In this document: in pieces, positions 26,528 to 34,802 of the stretch
Layout of the letters: every line of letters begins with the position of its first letter
How positions within the stretch are numbered: the stretch's first letter is position 1
Assembly (NCBI GenBank): GCA_944386055.1
Contig: CALWZP010000005.1
Span: 45,328 to 109,327 of the forward strand
Direction: 5' to 3'
Length of the DNA: 64,000 bases
Source: an uncultured Oscillospiraceae bacterium
GTDB taxonomy: Bacteria > Bacillota > Clostridia > Oscillospirales > Oscillospiraceae
The notes under the pieces: generated by a model
Database searches by the model: none
What the model saw: only the letters and a program-made list of their open reading frames with translations
What the model was told of the DNA's origin: nothing
Position numbers and translations under genes: made by a program

Positions 26528-26863
26528 ATGCTGACAAAAGAAGAACTCCCGGCCTGTCCCGTCGCCACCACCGTACAGCTGATCGGGAGCAAATGGAAGC
26601 TGCTGATCCTGCGGAACCTGCTGGCGCGCCCCTGGCGCTTCAACGAATTGAAAAAGGACCTTCAGGGGATCAGCCAGAAGGTCCTCACCGACAGCCTGCG
26701 CTCCATGGAGGAGGACGGCATCGTCACCCGGACGGTATACCCCGAGGTGCCGCCCCGGGTGGAGTACGCCCTGAGCGAGCTGGGCGACTCCATGCGCCCC
26801 ATCATCCGCGCCATGGAGCAGTGGGGTCTGGGCTACCAAAAGCGGCTCCGCACGGAGGAATGA
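26528..26863 (+). CDS. HxlR family winged-helix transcriptional regulator
   Basis: 111-aa MarR-like regulator of the HxlR group: CPVATTVQLIGSKWKLLILR at the N-terminus is the family hallmark, and GISQKVLTDSLRSMEEDGIV contains the recognition helix and wing. Cys10 is the conserved N-terminal cysteine that acts as a redox or electrophile sensor in YodB/HypR relatives. The gene is divergent from the cysteine-rich ACGX peptide operon and is its likely regulator, perhaps responding to thiol stress. AAAGGGGG precedes the ATG. Confidence 0.92.
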   Translation: MLTKEELPACPVATTVQLIGSKWKLLILRNLLARPWRFNELKKDLQGISQKVLTDSLRSMEEDGIVTRTVYPEVPPRVEYALSELGDSMRPIIRAMEQWGLGYQKRLRTEE

Positions 26864-26887
26864 CCGCCGCGCCGGCGGCGGAGCCGG

Positions 26888-26943
26888 GCAGAAAGAGTCG
26901 GAGGGCAGGAGGCATCGGCCTCCTGCCCTCCGACTCTTTCTGC
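26888..26943. terminator. long bidirectional terminator between hxlR and pflA
   Basis: Perfect 26-bp inverted repeat (26888-26913 / 26918-26943) with ATCG loop, followed by TGTTCT. It separates convergent genes. Confidence 0.88.
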
Positions 26944-26972
26944 TGTTCTCTCGGCTCCTGTCCGCCGCCGTT

Positions 26973-27704
26973 TCAGCGCACCGGCATTCCGGCGGCGCGG
27001 AACACGGCCCGGGCGGCCTCCACTTCCTCCGGAAGGGGAGGCTTTGTGTCCGCCAGGGTGTAGGGGATGCCCAGCTGCTGCCACTTGTGGGCCCCCAGCT
27101 GATGGAATGGGAGCAGTTCCATCGTCTGGATACAGGTGTAGGGGGCCAAAAAGCGGGCCAGTTCCTCCAGACGCGTCAGGTCCAGCGTCAGCCCGGGAAC
27201 CAGCACATGGCGCAGCCACACCGGCTTGCCGGCCTTCTGGCAGTACTCCAGCAGCGCCAGGGCTCCGGCGCCGTCCTGCCCCGTGATTGTGCGGCACAGT
27301 CCGGCATCCAGTGCCTTGATGTCCAGCAGCAGCAGGTCCGCCAGGTCCACCGCCGCCCGGCAGCGGTCCAGGGGGACGGAGCCGGCGGTATCCACCGCGG
27401 TGTGCAGCCCCTCCTCCTTCAGACGGCGCAGCAGGGCTGCGGCAAACTCCGGCTGTGCCAGGGGTTCGCCTCCCGAGAGGGTGACGCCCCCCTCCCGGTA
27501 GAAGGCCCGGAAGGGAAGGATCTTCGCAACCAGCTCCTCCACTCCCATCTCGCTCCCCCCGGAAAAGTCCCAGGAGTCCGGGTTGTGACAAAAGGCGCAC
27601 CGCAGAGGGCACCCCTGGAAAAACACCACATACCGCAGGCCCGGCCCGTCCACCGCGCCGAAGGACTCCAGGGAGTGGATGCGTCCTGTGAGTGATCTGT
27701 CCAT
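26973..27704 (-). CDS. pflA: pyruvate formate-lyase activating enzyme
   Basis: 243-aa radical SAM activase that abstracts a hydrogen from the C-terminal glycine of PflB. The iron-sulfur motif is CPLRCAFC in FFQGCPLRCAFCHNPDSW, followed by GGVTLSGGEPL. The start block GRIHSLESFGAVDGPGLRYV is typical. It lies 27 bp after pflB in the same operon. No extra ferredoxin domain is present, so it is a PFL-type and not a glycerol-dehydratase-type activase. Confidence 0.96.
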   Translation of the reverse strand: MDRSLTGRIHSLESFGAVDGPGLRYVVFFQGCPLRCAFCHNPDSWDFSGGSEMGVEELVAKILPFRAFYREGGVTLSGGEPLAQPEFAAALLRRLKEEGLHTAVDTAGSVPLDRCRAAVDLADLLLLDIKALDAGLCRTITGQDGAGALALLEYCQKAGKPVWLRHVLVPGLTLDLTRLEELARFLAPYTCIQTMELLPFHQLGAHKWQQLGIPYTLADTKPPLPEEVEAARAVFRAAGMPVR

Positions 27705-27731
27705 GGGGCTCCTCCTCTCGTCAATCTGCGG

Positions 27732-29927
27732 TTACAGCGCGCTGTGGAAGGTGCGGCTGATGACATCCAGCTGCTGCTCCCGGGTGAGCTTGATGAAGTT
27801 CACCGCATAGCCGGACACCCGGATGGTGAGCTGGGGATACTTCTCCGGATGGTCCATGGCGTCCAGCAGGGTCTCCCGGTCCAGGACATTGACATTCAGA
27901 TGCTGCCCGCTGCTGCCCATATAGCCGTCCAGCAGGGCGATGAGGTTGCGCTGCCGGTCCTCCGGGCCCTTGCCCAGGGCTGAGGGGCACATGGAGAAGG
28001 TATAGGAGATGCCGTCCTGCGCGTCCTGGAAGGGGATCTTGGCCACCGACAGCAGGGAGGCCAGGGCGCCGTTCACATCCCGGCCGTGCATGGGGTTGGC
28101 CCCGGGGGCCAGGGGAACGCCGGCGGCGCGGCCGTCGGGGGTGGTCCCGGTGTTCTTGCCGTACACCACATTGGAGGTGATGGTGAGGATGGACTGGGTG
28201 AGCACACTGCCCCGGTACGGGATGTGCCGGCGCAGCAGGTCCATGAACAGGGAGACCACCTGGCAGGCCAGGCTGTCCACCCGGTCGTCGTTGTTGCCGT
28301 ACTTGGGGAAGTCCCCCTCGATCTCAAAGTCCACGGCGATGCCCCGCTCGTCCCGGATGGGACGCACCTTGGCGTACTTGATGGCGGACAGGGAGTCGGC
28401 CACCACCGACAGCCCCGCGATGCCGCAGGCGGTGGTGCGCAGCATATTCTCATCCATCAGGGCCATCTCCAGCCGCTCGTAGTCATACTTGTCGTGCATA
28501 TAGTGGATGCAGTACAGCGCCTTGACATAGACGCCGGCCAGATAGCCCGCCATCTGGCGGAACTTCTCCCACACCTCGTCAAACTCCAGCACCTCGCCGG
28601 TGATGGGGGCGAAGGAGGGGCCCACCTGCTTGCCGGTGCGCTCGTCCACCCCGCCGTTGATGGCGTACAGCAGGCACTTGGCCAGGTTGGCCCGGGCGCC
28701 GAAGAACTGCATCTGCCTGCCCACCCGCATGGGGGAGACGCAGCAGGCGATGGCATAGTCGTCCCCGAGATCCATCCGCATCAGGTCGTCGTTTTCATAC
28801 TGGATGGCGGAGGTGCGGATGGAGATGTCGGCGGCAAATCTCTTGAAATTCTCGGGCAGGTCCCGGCTCCACAGCACGGTGAGGTTGGGCTCCGGCGCGG
28901 GGCCCAGATTGATGAGGGTCTGGAGGAAGCGGAAGGTCATCTTGGTGACCATGTGCCGCCCATCCAGGCACATACCGCCCAGGGACTCGGTGATCCACAC
29001 CGGGTCGCCGGCATACAGCTCGTCATATTCCTTGATGCGCAGGAAGCGGACGATGCGCAGCTTCATGATGAAGTGGTCCACCAGCTCCTGGATGTCCTCC
29101 TCGGTGAAGCGGCCGCTCTCCAGATCCCGCTGGGCATAGATGTCCAGGAAGGTGGACACCCGCCCCAGGCTCATGGCGGCGCCGTTCTGCTCCTTCACCG
29201 CCCCCAGATAGGCGAAGTAGAGCCACTGGATGGCCTCTCTGGTGTCCCGGGCCGGGCGGGAGATGTCAAAGCCGTAAGCGGCCGCCATCTCCTTCAGCTC
29301 CTCCAGGGCGATGATCTGATCGGAGATCTCCTCCCGCTTGCGCAGCAGGTCCTCGGACATCTCGCCGGCGTCGTACTGGGCCTTGGCCCGCTCCTTCTGG
29401 CGGATGAGGAAGTCCACCCCGTACAGGGCCACCCGGCGGTAGTCGCCGATGATCCGGCCCCGGCCGTAGGCGTCGGGCAGGCCGGTGAGCAGCTTGCTGC
29501 TGCGGGCGGCCCGGATCTCGGGGGTGTAGACCTGGAACACCGCCTCGTTGTGGGTCTTGCGGTAGCGGAAGATCTTCTTCACCTCGGGGTCCAGGTGATA
29601 GCCGTGCTCCTCCAGCGCCTGCTCCACGGTGCGCAGCCCGCCGAAGGGCATGATGGCCCGCTTCAGGGGCTTGTCGGTCTGCAGGCCCACGATCTGCTCC
29701 AGCTCCCGGTCGATATAGCCGGGCTCGTGGGAGGTGATGGTGGAGATGATCCGGGTGTCGGCATCCAGCACCCGGCCGGGGGCGTTGCGCTCCTGCTCCA
29801 GCAGCGCGCTCAGCTCGGCCCACAGCTTCTTCGTCCGCTGAGTGGGGCCGGCCAGGAAGCTCCCGTCCCCGTCGTAGGGGGTGTAGTGTTTCACGATATA
29901 GTCACGCACATGGATGGCGTTGGACAT
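27732..29927 (-). CDS. pflB: formate C-acetyltransferase (pyruvate formate-lyase)
   Basis: 731-aa glycyl-radical enzyme converting pyruvate and CoA to acetyl-CoA and formate. The catalytic cysteine pair C395-C396 is in [12 protein letters not shown], and the radical glycine G706 is in [14 protein letters not shown], 25 residues from the end as in the E. coli enzyme. The adjacent Cys-Cys pair and the length support true PFL over other glycyl-radical lyases. ATG 29927 follows CGGAGGGATCGTT; the frame continues upstream but with no support. Regulation probably involves the downstream LysR-type gene (see palindrome at 30000-30020). Confidence 0.97.
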   Translation of the reverse strand: MSNAIHVRDYIVKHYTPYDGDGSFLAGPTQRTKKLWAELSALLEQERNAPGRVLDADTRIISTITSHEPGYIDRELEQIVGLQTDKPLKRAIMPFGGLRTVEQALEEHGYHLDPEVKKIFRYRKTHNEAVFQVYTPEIRAARSSKLLTGLPDAYGRGRIIGDYRRVALYGVDFLIRQKERAKAQYDAGEMSEDLLRKREEISDQIIALEELKEMAAAYGFDISRPARDTREAIQWLYFAYLGAVKEQNGAAMSLGRVSTFLDIYAQRDLESGRFTEEDIQELVDHFIMKLRIVRFLRIKEYDELYAGDPVWITESLGGMCLDGRHMVTKMTFRFLQTLINLGPAPEPNLTVLWSRDLPENFKRFAADISIRTSAIQYENDDLMRMDLGDDYAIACCVSPMRVGRQMQFFGARANLAKCLLYAINGGVDERTGKQVGPSFAPITGEVLEFDEVWEKFRQMAGYLAGVYVKALYCIHYMHDKYDYERLEMALMDENMLRTTACGIAGLSVVADSLSAIKYAKVRPIRDERGIAVDFEIEGDFPKYGNNDDRVDSLACQVVSLFMDLLRRHIPYRGSVLTQSILTITSNVVYGKNTGTTPDGRAAGVPLAPGANPMHGRDVNGALASLLSVAKIPFQDAQDGISYTFSMCPSALGKGPEDRQRNLIALLDGYMGSSGQHLNVNVLDRETLLDAMDHPEKYPQLTIRVSGYAVNFIKLTREQQLDVISRTFHSAL

Positions 29928-29951
29928 AACGATCCCTCCGTTTCTGGCCTT

Positions 29952-29980
29952 ATTATACCCAGCCGGTGGGAAATCCGGAA
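29952..29980 (-). promoter_or_regulatory. pflB promoter
   Basis: Consensus TATAAT (29957-29952) with a weak -35 TTCCGG (29980-29975) at 17 bp. A weak -35 suggests an activator-dependent promoter. Confidence 0.65.
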
Positions 29981-29999
29981 GCGTGGAAAATCGAATAGG

Positions 30000-30020
30000 G
30001 CTATACGGCTGCCGTATAGC
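30000..30020. promoter_or_regulatory. LysR-type recognition palindrome upstream of pflB
   Basis: Perfect 10-bp inverted repeat GCTATACGGC-T-GCCGTATAGC containing T-N11-A. Its centre lies about 65 bp upstream of the transcription start predicted from the pflB -10, the standard recognition-site position of LysR-type activators. Confidence 0.65.
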
Positions 30021-30078
30021 AAAAAAATACCGGGCCGCACGGCGGAGGTCAGCCTTCCTCTCACGCCGTGCGGCCCGG
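30021..30078 (-). terminator. terminator of the LysR-type gene
   Basis: 15-bp stem (30078-30064 / 30044-30030) read on the minus strand, followed by TATTTTTTT. Confidence 0.85.
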
Positions 30079-30093
30079 CCGGAGCCGCTTTGG

Positions 30094-31029
30094 TCAGTCC
30101 TCCGCCCCCTGGAACTCCGCCACTGCGGCGCGGACTTTTTCAATGAACAGCCGGTCCTCCCGGGTCAGGCGATAGCCCTTGCGGTAGATCAGCGCGTCGG
30201 TATAACGGTTGTCAGGAAGGCGGCAGCGCTTCTGGATCAGCGGGAAGCCCTCCAGCACCTTCCTCGGAGTGGGCGAGGCCCACATATAGGTCTCCGGAAT
30301 GTCGCACAGCAGTTCGAACTGGCTCTGCCGTTCATAGACCACGATCTCCCGGCGGCTCTGCTCCCGGCGCCTCATCTCCATCAGCACGGAGACGGGCAGG
30401 GTGGGCACGGCGGGATCCCCATGGCTGATCTCGATGAGGGGCTCCAGGTCCTCGGCGGTCACCGTCTCCCGCTGGGCCAGGGGGTTGGAGAGGGACATGA
30501 TCAGATGATACTCAAACTGCCAGATGGGGGTGCAGATCAGGTCCTTGCTGTCCAGATAGCGGAGGAAATAATCCTGGAAGTGATCCTGATACCGAATGAT
30601 GCCCAGGTTGCTGCTGTGCTCCACCACCCGGTCGATGGCGGCCATGGCGTTGGTCTCATGGTAATCCACCTTCATCAGCGGACGGCCGGTGAGCTCCCGG
30701 ACAAACTCCACGAACGCCTGGGAGATATAGCAGGCGATGGGCACCGCGATCTCAAAGCGGTAGACCTCCTTCCGCTTGACCTTGTAGAGGTCCTCCACCT
30801 CCTCCACATGGGCCAGGATCTCCCGGGCGTGGTCCAGAAATTCCGCCCCCTGCTTGGTGGGGATCACCCCCCGGGAGGTGCGGTGGAAGATCTCGATACC
30901 CAGCTCGCTCTCCAGCTCCCGGATGGCGCGGCTGAGGTAGGGCTGGTTGAGGTACAGGGCCTCGGCGGCCCGGGAGATGGATTGAAAGCGCTCCACCTCC
31001 ACGGCGTATTTCAAATGCTGCAGGTTCAT
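30094..31029 (-). CDS. LysR family transcriptional regulator
   Basis: 311-aa regulator. The N-terminal winged HTH spans about residues 1-60 ([20 protein letters not shown], then [18 protein letters not shown]) and is followed by the effector-binding domain. ATG 31029 follows AAGGAGGTCTGCGCC. It sits between the TRAP/AcnX operon and pflB on the same strand, each separated by hairpins, and has its own promoter. A LysR-type palindrome at the pflB promoter makes pflB its best candidate target. The TRAP operon is the alternative. Confidence 0.92.
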   Translation of the reverse strand: MNLQHLKYAVEVERFQSISRAAEALYLNQPYLSRAIRELESELGIEIFHRTSRGVIPTKQGAEFLDHAREILAHVEEVEDLYKVKRKEVYRFEIAVPIACYISQAFVEFVRELTGRPLMKVDYHETNAMAAIDRVVEHSSNLGIIRYQDHFQDYFLRYLDSKDLICTPIWQFEYHLIMSLSNPLAQRETVTAEDLEPLIEISHGDPAVPTLPVSVLMEMRRREQSRREIVVYERQSQFELLCDIPETYMWASPTPRKVLEGFPLIQKRCRLPDNRYTDALIYRKGYRLTREDRLFIEKVRAAVAEFQGAED

Positions 31030-31072
31030 GGCGCAGACCTCCTTGCCGGGCGCAGCGGCCCCTCTCCCTTCT

Positions 31073-31101
31073 ATTATGCCAGAATTCAGGCGGTTTTCCA
31101 A
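31073..31101 (-). promoter_or_regulatory. promoter of the LysR-type gene
   Basis: TTGGAA (31101-31096), 17-bp spacer, CATAAT (31078-31073) on the minus strand. Confidence 0.65.
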
Positions 31102-31110
31102 ACAATTTTT

Positions 31111-31149
31111 GCGGGGAGGCCGCCGGAATTCCTCCGGCGGCCTCCCCGC
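31111..31149 (-). terminator. hairpin after dctM
   Basis: 17-bp perfect stem (31111-31127 / 31133-31149). In the minus direction it is followed by AAAAATTG and not by a U-tract, so termination may be incomplete and the LysR gene could receive read-through. Confidence 0.6.
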
Positions 31150-31195
31150 ACCGTATCCCGCCGCGGCAGAACAGGGGGTAAGCCTGCCGCAGACG

Positions 31196-32521
31196 CTACA
31201 TGATATCGACGAGGAAGGTGACGATCTTCGGGAAGGCCACGATCACCGCCACGCTGATGAACAGGGCGATGACAAAGTACCACACCCCCGCGAACATGCG
31301 GGATATGGTGGCCTCCTTGTCCCAGTTGACGCAGCCCTTCACCATAAACACGCCGCCGCCCACAGGCGGGGTGATGTTGCCGATGGCCACCAGCAGGACG
31401 ATGAGCACGCCGAACCAGTAGGTGCTGTATCCCATCACATCGCACACGATGGGGTGGAAGATGGGGATGGTGAGCAGCATCATGGAGATCAGGTCGGTAA
31501 ACATGCCCATGATGAAGTACACCAGGATGATGAACAGCAGAATGGCGATCTGGGGCACGCCGTTGGCCATCAGGTCGCGGGCGTAATTGCCGATCTTGGT
31601 GGGGATGGTGGACACCGCCAAAAAGCGGCTGAACACCGTGGCGCAGGCCAGCAGGACAAACACCATGGCCTGCAGCCGGACGGAGGCGGCCAGGGAGTTC
31701 AGGAACTTCTTGAAGTCCAGCTTCCGGGTGATCAGGGTAATCACCAGGGTGCCGAAGGCGCCGATGGCGCCCGCCTCGGTGGGGGTAAACAGGCCGATGA
31801 ACATGCCGCCCATGGAGATGACGAAGATGATGGCCACCTCCACCACCGAGCCGTGCTTCAGCGCGTGGAGCCGCTCCTTCCAGGAGGCCTTGGGGGACCG
31901 GGGCGCGTAATCGGGGTGCCGCAGGGCCATGATCCAGATGAGAATCGCGAAGCAGATGGTAAGCACAATGCCCGGAACAATTCCCGCGATGAACAGGTTG
32001 CCGATGGAGGTGTCACAGGCCATGCCGTAGATGATGAAGGTGGTGCTGGGGGGAATCAGGGCCGCCAAATTGGCGCCCGCCGCGATGGCCGGTCCGGCCA
32101 GGGTGGGGGAATAATTGTTCTTGCGCATCTCGGGATAGGCCACGGCGCACATGGTGCCGATGGTGGCGGGCGCGCTGCCGCAGATGGCCCCGAATCCGGC
32201 GCAGGCCACCTCGGTGGCGATGGCCAGTCCGCCCCGCCAGTGGCCGATGAACTTGTCAATGACGGTGAACAGGTTGGAGCCGATGCCCGTATAGTAGGCG
32301 ATAAATCCCATCAGTCCGAACAGCGGCGCCACCGTCAGGGAGTAGGAGGAAAACTGGGTGGTGATCTCCCCCACCATGATCTGGGCCGCCGCCTCGGGGG
32401 TCTTCAGAATCGTCAGGCCCACCACCCCCACAAACAGCATGCTGAAGGGGATGGGAAGCCCCAGGAACATCAGGACCAGGAAAATGATCAGGCCGATAAT
32501 GCCCACTGCGATCGGGCTCAT
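31196..32521 (-). CDS. dctM: TRAP transporter large permease subunit DctM
   Basis: 441-aa protein with about 12 hydrophobic segments and DctM-family motifs CGSAPATIGTMCAVAYPEM, ALIPPSTTFIIYG and ATNITPPVGG-like NITPPVGGGVF. It forms the transport channel of a sodium- or proton-driven TRAP system for organic acids. Its ATG overlaps the dctQ stop by 4 bp (ATGA). It is the last gene of the SDR-ADH-AcnX-TRAP operon. Confidence 0.96.
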   Translation of the reverse strand: MSPIAVGIIGLIIFLVLMFLGLPIPFSMLFVGVVGLTILKTPEAAAQIMVGEITTQFSSYSLTVAPLFGLMGFIAYYTGIGSNLFTVIDKFIGHWRGGLAIATEVACAGFGAICGSAPATIGTMCAVAYPEMRKNNYSPTLAGPAIAAGANLAALIPPSTTFIIYGMACDTSIGNLFIAGIVPGIVLTICFAILIWIMALRHPDYAPRSPKASWKERLHALKHGSVVEVAIIFVISMGGMFIGLFTPTEAGAIGAFGTLVITLITRKLDFKKFLNSLAASVRLQAMVFVLLACATVFSRFLAVSTIPTKIGNYARDLMANGVPQIAILLFIILVYFIMGMFTDLISMMLLTIPIFHPIVCDVMGYSTYWFGVLIVLLVAIGNITPPVGGGVFMVKGCVNWDKEATISRMFAGVWYFVIALFISVAVIVAFPKIVTFLVDIM

Positions 32522-33063
32522 GTCTCTCCCTCCTCTGCTTTCGGGTCGGAGCACGGGGGCTCGATGGTGTACAGCTTGTTCTTGATCCGCAGGATATAGA
32601 GGATCAGCTTGGCCAAGATGGCCAGGGTCAGCAGGATGAAACCGATGGCCAGCACCCCGGTGACGATGTACATGGGGAAGTTCAGCTCGGAGCTGAGCTG
32701 CCCGTTGGAGAGCTTGGTGCCCACCTGCATCACCAGATGATAGCTGACGAAGGTAAAGCCCAGCAGGGCCACAATATTCACGATCAGGTTCAGAAAGCAG
32801 CCGAACTTTGCGCTGGTGCGCTCCAGGATCAGGGTCATGCGGACATTGCCGTCCATCCACTCGTTCTGGGCCAGCCCGAAGGAGGCGGCTGCCAGGGAGC
32901 CGTAGCACACCAGCTCGGTAACGCCGAAGATGGGGGCGTTGAAGAACCGGCGGGCAATGATGTTGACCACCACCAGCATCATCAGCAGGAACAGAAAGAT
33001 ATTGGAGATATTGGTGGTCACGCCCCAGATCCGGTTCATGGTCTTCTCATATTTTTGCAGCAT
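32518..33063 (-). CDS. dctQ: TRAP transporter small permease subunit DctQ
   Basis: 181-aa four-helix membrane protein typical of DctQ. Recognisable stretches are VVVNIIARRFFNAPIFGVTE and NEWMDGNVRMTLILER (the conserved region around E/H and R residues). ATG 33063 follows GGAAAGGGATG. Located between dctP and dctM. Confidence 0.92.
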   Translation of the reverse strand: MLQKYEKTMNRIWGVTTNISNIFLFLLMMLVVVNIIARRFFNAPIFGVTELVCYGSLAAASFGLAQNEWMDGNVRMTLILERTSAKFGCFLNLIVNIVALLGFTFVSYHLVMQVGTKLSNGQLSSELNFPMYIVTGVLAIGFILLTLAILAKLILYILRIKNKLYTIEPPCSDPKAEEGET

Positions 33064-33111
33064 AAAGCATCCCTTTCCAGGTGAAGGTGACAGTTCCGTC
33101 TTGTGCGCCGT

Positions 33112-33143
33112 GCCGCGCACCGCCTTTGACGGCGGTGCGCGGC
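33112..33143 (-). terminator. intercistronic hairpin between dctP and dctQ
   Basis: 13-bp perfect stem (33112-33124 / 33131-33143) in the 93-bp gap. Such hairpins in TRAP operons are thought to raise the binding protein level over the permease; there is no U-tract. Confidence 0.6.
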
Positions 33144-33156
33144 GCGGGGCCGGGGC

Positions 33157-34308
33157 TCAGTCCTTCATCCACATGTAATAGTTGTCCGGGACGGGGGGAT
33201 ACTCCTCGTTGTACTGCTCCAGCAGGGAGCTGAACAGATCCACCAGATAGTCCCCGTCATAGCCCAGGCCGTTGAGGGTCTCGGCATACTGGGCGGGGAT
33301 ATCTCCCACCGCCGCCTGCCACTGGGCCAGCTCATCCTCTTCCAGGAAGTGAATGTTTTCGATGGTGTCCAGATACAGCTGGGAATTGGGGTCGTTGGAG
33401 AAGTCCTCGATATAAGTGGCGTAGAACTCCTCAAAGGTCTCGTCCACACAGCGGTCGAACACCTCCCGCTGGGACTCCGGCATGGACTCGTAGATGTCGC
33501 GGTTCATCACCACCATCTGGCTGGAGCCGATGAAGGGCACCACCAGGCAGTAGGGGGCGACCTCCTCCAGCTTGGCGTTGCCGAAGGCGCCCACGGAGGA
33601 GACGCAGCCCTCCACCAGGCCGCTGCGCAGCCCCTCGTACACCTCGCCCATGTCCATGGACACGGGGACGGCGCCCCAGGCCTGCATGGCGTCAGCGGCG
33701 GAGGAGGTGGCGCGGATCTGCAGGCCCTGCAGATCCTCGATGGAGGTGATGGGCACCGTGGAGGTCAGACCCTGGGGGGTGGTGCTGGTGGGGAACAGGA
33801 CCACCACATCCTGCAGCTCCTCCGGCTGCACCTGCTCCAGATAGTCCCGCAGTGCCCGGGAGCCCGCCTGGGAGCTGGCATAGTAGAAGCCCGCGATGTC
33901 CGCCACCATGGTCACCGGAATGCGGCCGGTCAGGGTGGAGCTGAGCACCATACCCATCTCGGCCACCCCGTTGACCACGCCGTCATAGATGTCGTTGGTG
34001 CCCAGCAGAGAGCCGCTGGCATAGGTCTCGATGGTGATATAGCCCTCGCCCATGTACTCGTCGCATTTGGCCTGGAGCAGATCGATGCCGTCCTGACCCG
34101 GGGCGTCGGCGGCCAGGAAGGTGGCGTAGGTCAGATGGAGCTGCACCCAGTCGGACTTGTCGCCCTCGGCACTGCCGGTGTTGGTCCCGGTTTGGCCGCC
34201 GGGGTCGCCGGACTCAGCGGGGGGATTGTCGCCGCCGCAGGCCGACAGCAGGGTGCACAGCATCCCAATGGCCAGCAGAACGGCCAAGAGTCTTCTGATC
34301 TTCTTCAT
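33157..34308 (-). CDS. dctP: TRAP transporter substrate-binding lipoprotein DctP
   Basis: 383-aa extracytoplasmic solute receptor. A lipoprotein signal ends at the lipobox LLSAC (Cys24), followed by a Gly/Asn/Asp-rich linker. The mature domain has the DctP-type GLQIRATSSAADAMQAWGA region with the conserved Arg that binds the substrate carboxylate (LQIRAT), then MDMGEVYEGLRSGLVEG. The ligand is thus expected to be a carboxylic acid. Downstream of the aconitase X genes, implying the imported acid is their substrate or its precursor. Confidence 0.94.
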   Translation of the reverse strand: MKKIRRLLAVLLAIGMLCTLLSACGGDNPPAESGDPGGQTGTNTGSAEGDKSDWVQLHLTYATFLAADAPGQDGIDLLQAKCDEYMGEGYITIETYASGSLLGTNDIYDGVVNGVAEMGMVLSSTLTGRIPVTMVADIAGFYYASSQAGSRALRDYLEQVQPEELQDVVVLFPTSTTPQGLTSTVPITSIEDLQGLQIRATSSAADAMQAWGAVPVSMDMGEVYEGLRSGLVEGCVSSVGAFGNAKLEEVAPYCLVVPFIGSSQMVVMNRDIYESMPESQREVFDRCVDETFEEFYATYIEDFSNDPNSQLYLDTIENIHFLEEDELAQWQAAVGDIPAQYAETLNGLGYDGDYLVDLFSSLLEQYNEEYPPVPDNYYMWMKD

Positions 34309-34393
34309 CTTCGATTCTCCTTTTCATCATGTTTGTGTGCAGTTCTTGCCAGCGGCCGGCTCACCGGCCGCAGAACGCCGGAATGGCGGGCGT

Positions 34394-34798
34394 TCAGCCC
34401 TCTTTTTTGGTGACCTCGATGTACCCCTCGTCCGCGTTGACCAGCACCATATCCCCGGTCTCGATGACCTCCATGGGATCCCGTTCGAAGTCGGTCATGG
34501 AGGGCACATGGGCCTGGAGCGCGCACAGGACATTCAGGGGACTGGCCACCGTGTGGAGAAACGCGGCGGGCTTGTTTCCCCGTCCGTACTTGAGAAAGCC
34601 GCCGGACCCCCGCTGGGAGGGAAACACCAGCACCTTGCCGGTATAGGGCACCCTGAATAGGGGGTGGTTGCGCTCGGTAGTATAGCCGTGCTCCGGGTCC
34701 ACATTGGTGAAGCCCTGCAGCGGCATGGGAGAGACCAGCGCCTCCGCCTCCACCCGTCCCGGGTATTCCGTGCGGCCCCGGATGCGGATCTTTTTCAT
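34394..34798 (-). CDS. aconitase X swivel-domain (small) subunit
   Basis: 134-aa protein of the DUF126/AcnX swivel family: VSPMPLQGFTNVDPEHGY and VFPSQRGSGGFLKYG (a conserved Ser-rich loop) are diagnostic. With the large subunit it forms a split aconitase X, as in the mevalonate-5-phosphate dehydratase of archaea and the cis-3-hydroxyproline dehydratase of bacteria. It begins 4 bp after the large-subunit gene. Confidence 0.92.
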   Translation of the reverse strand: MKKIRIRGRTEYPGRVEAEALVSPMPLQGFTNVDPEHGYTTERNHPLFRVPYTGKVLVFPSQRGSGGFLKYGRGNKPAAFLHTVASPLNVLCALQAHVPSMTDFERDPMEVIETGDMVLVNADEGYIEVTKKEG

Positions 34799-34802
34799 CC
34801 CG

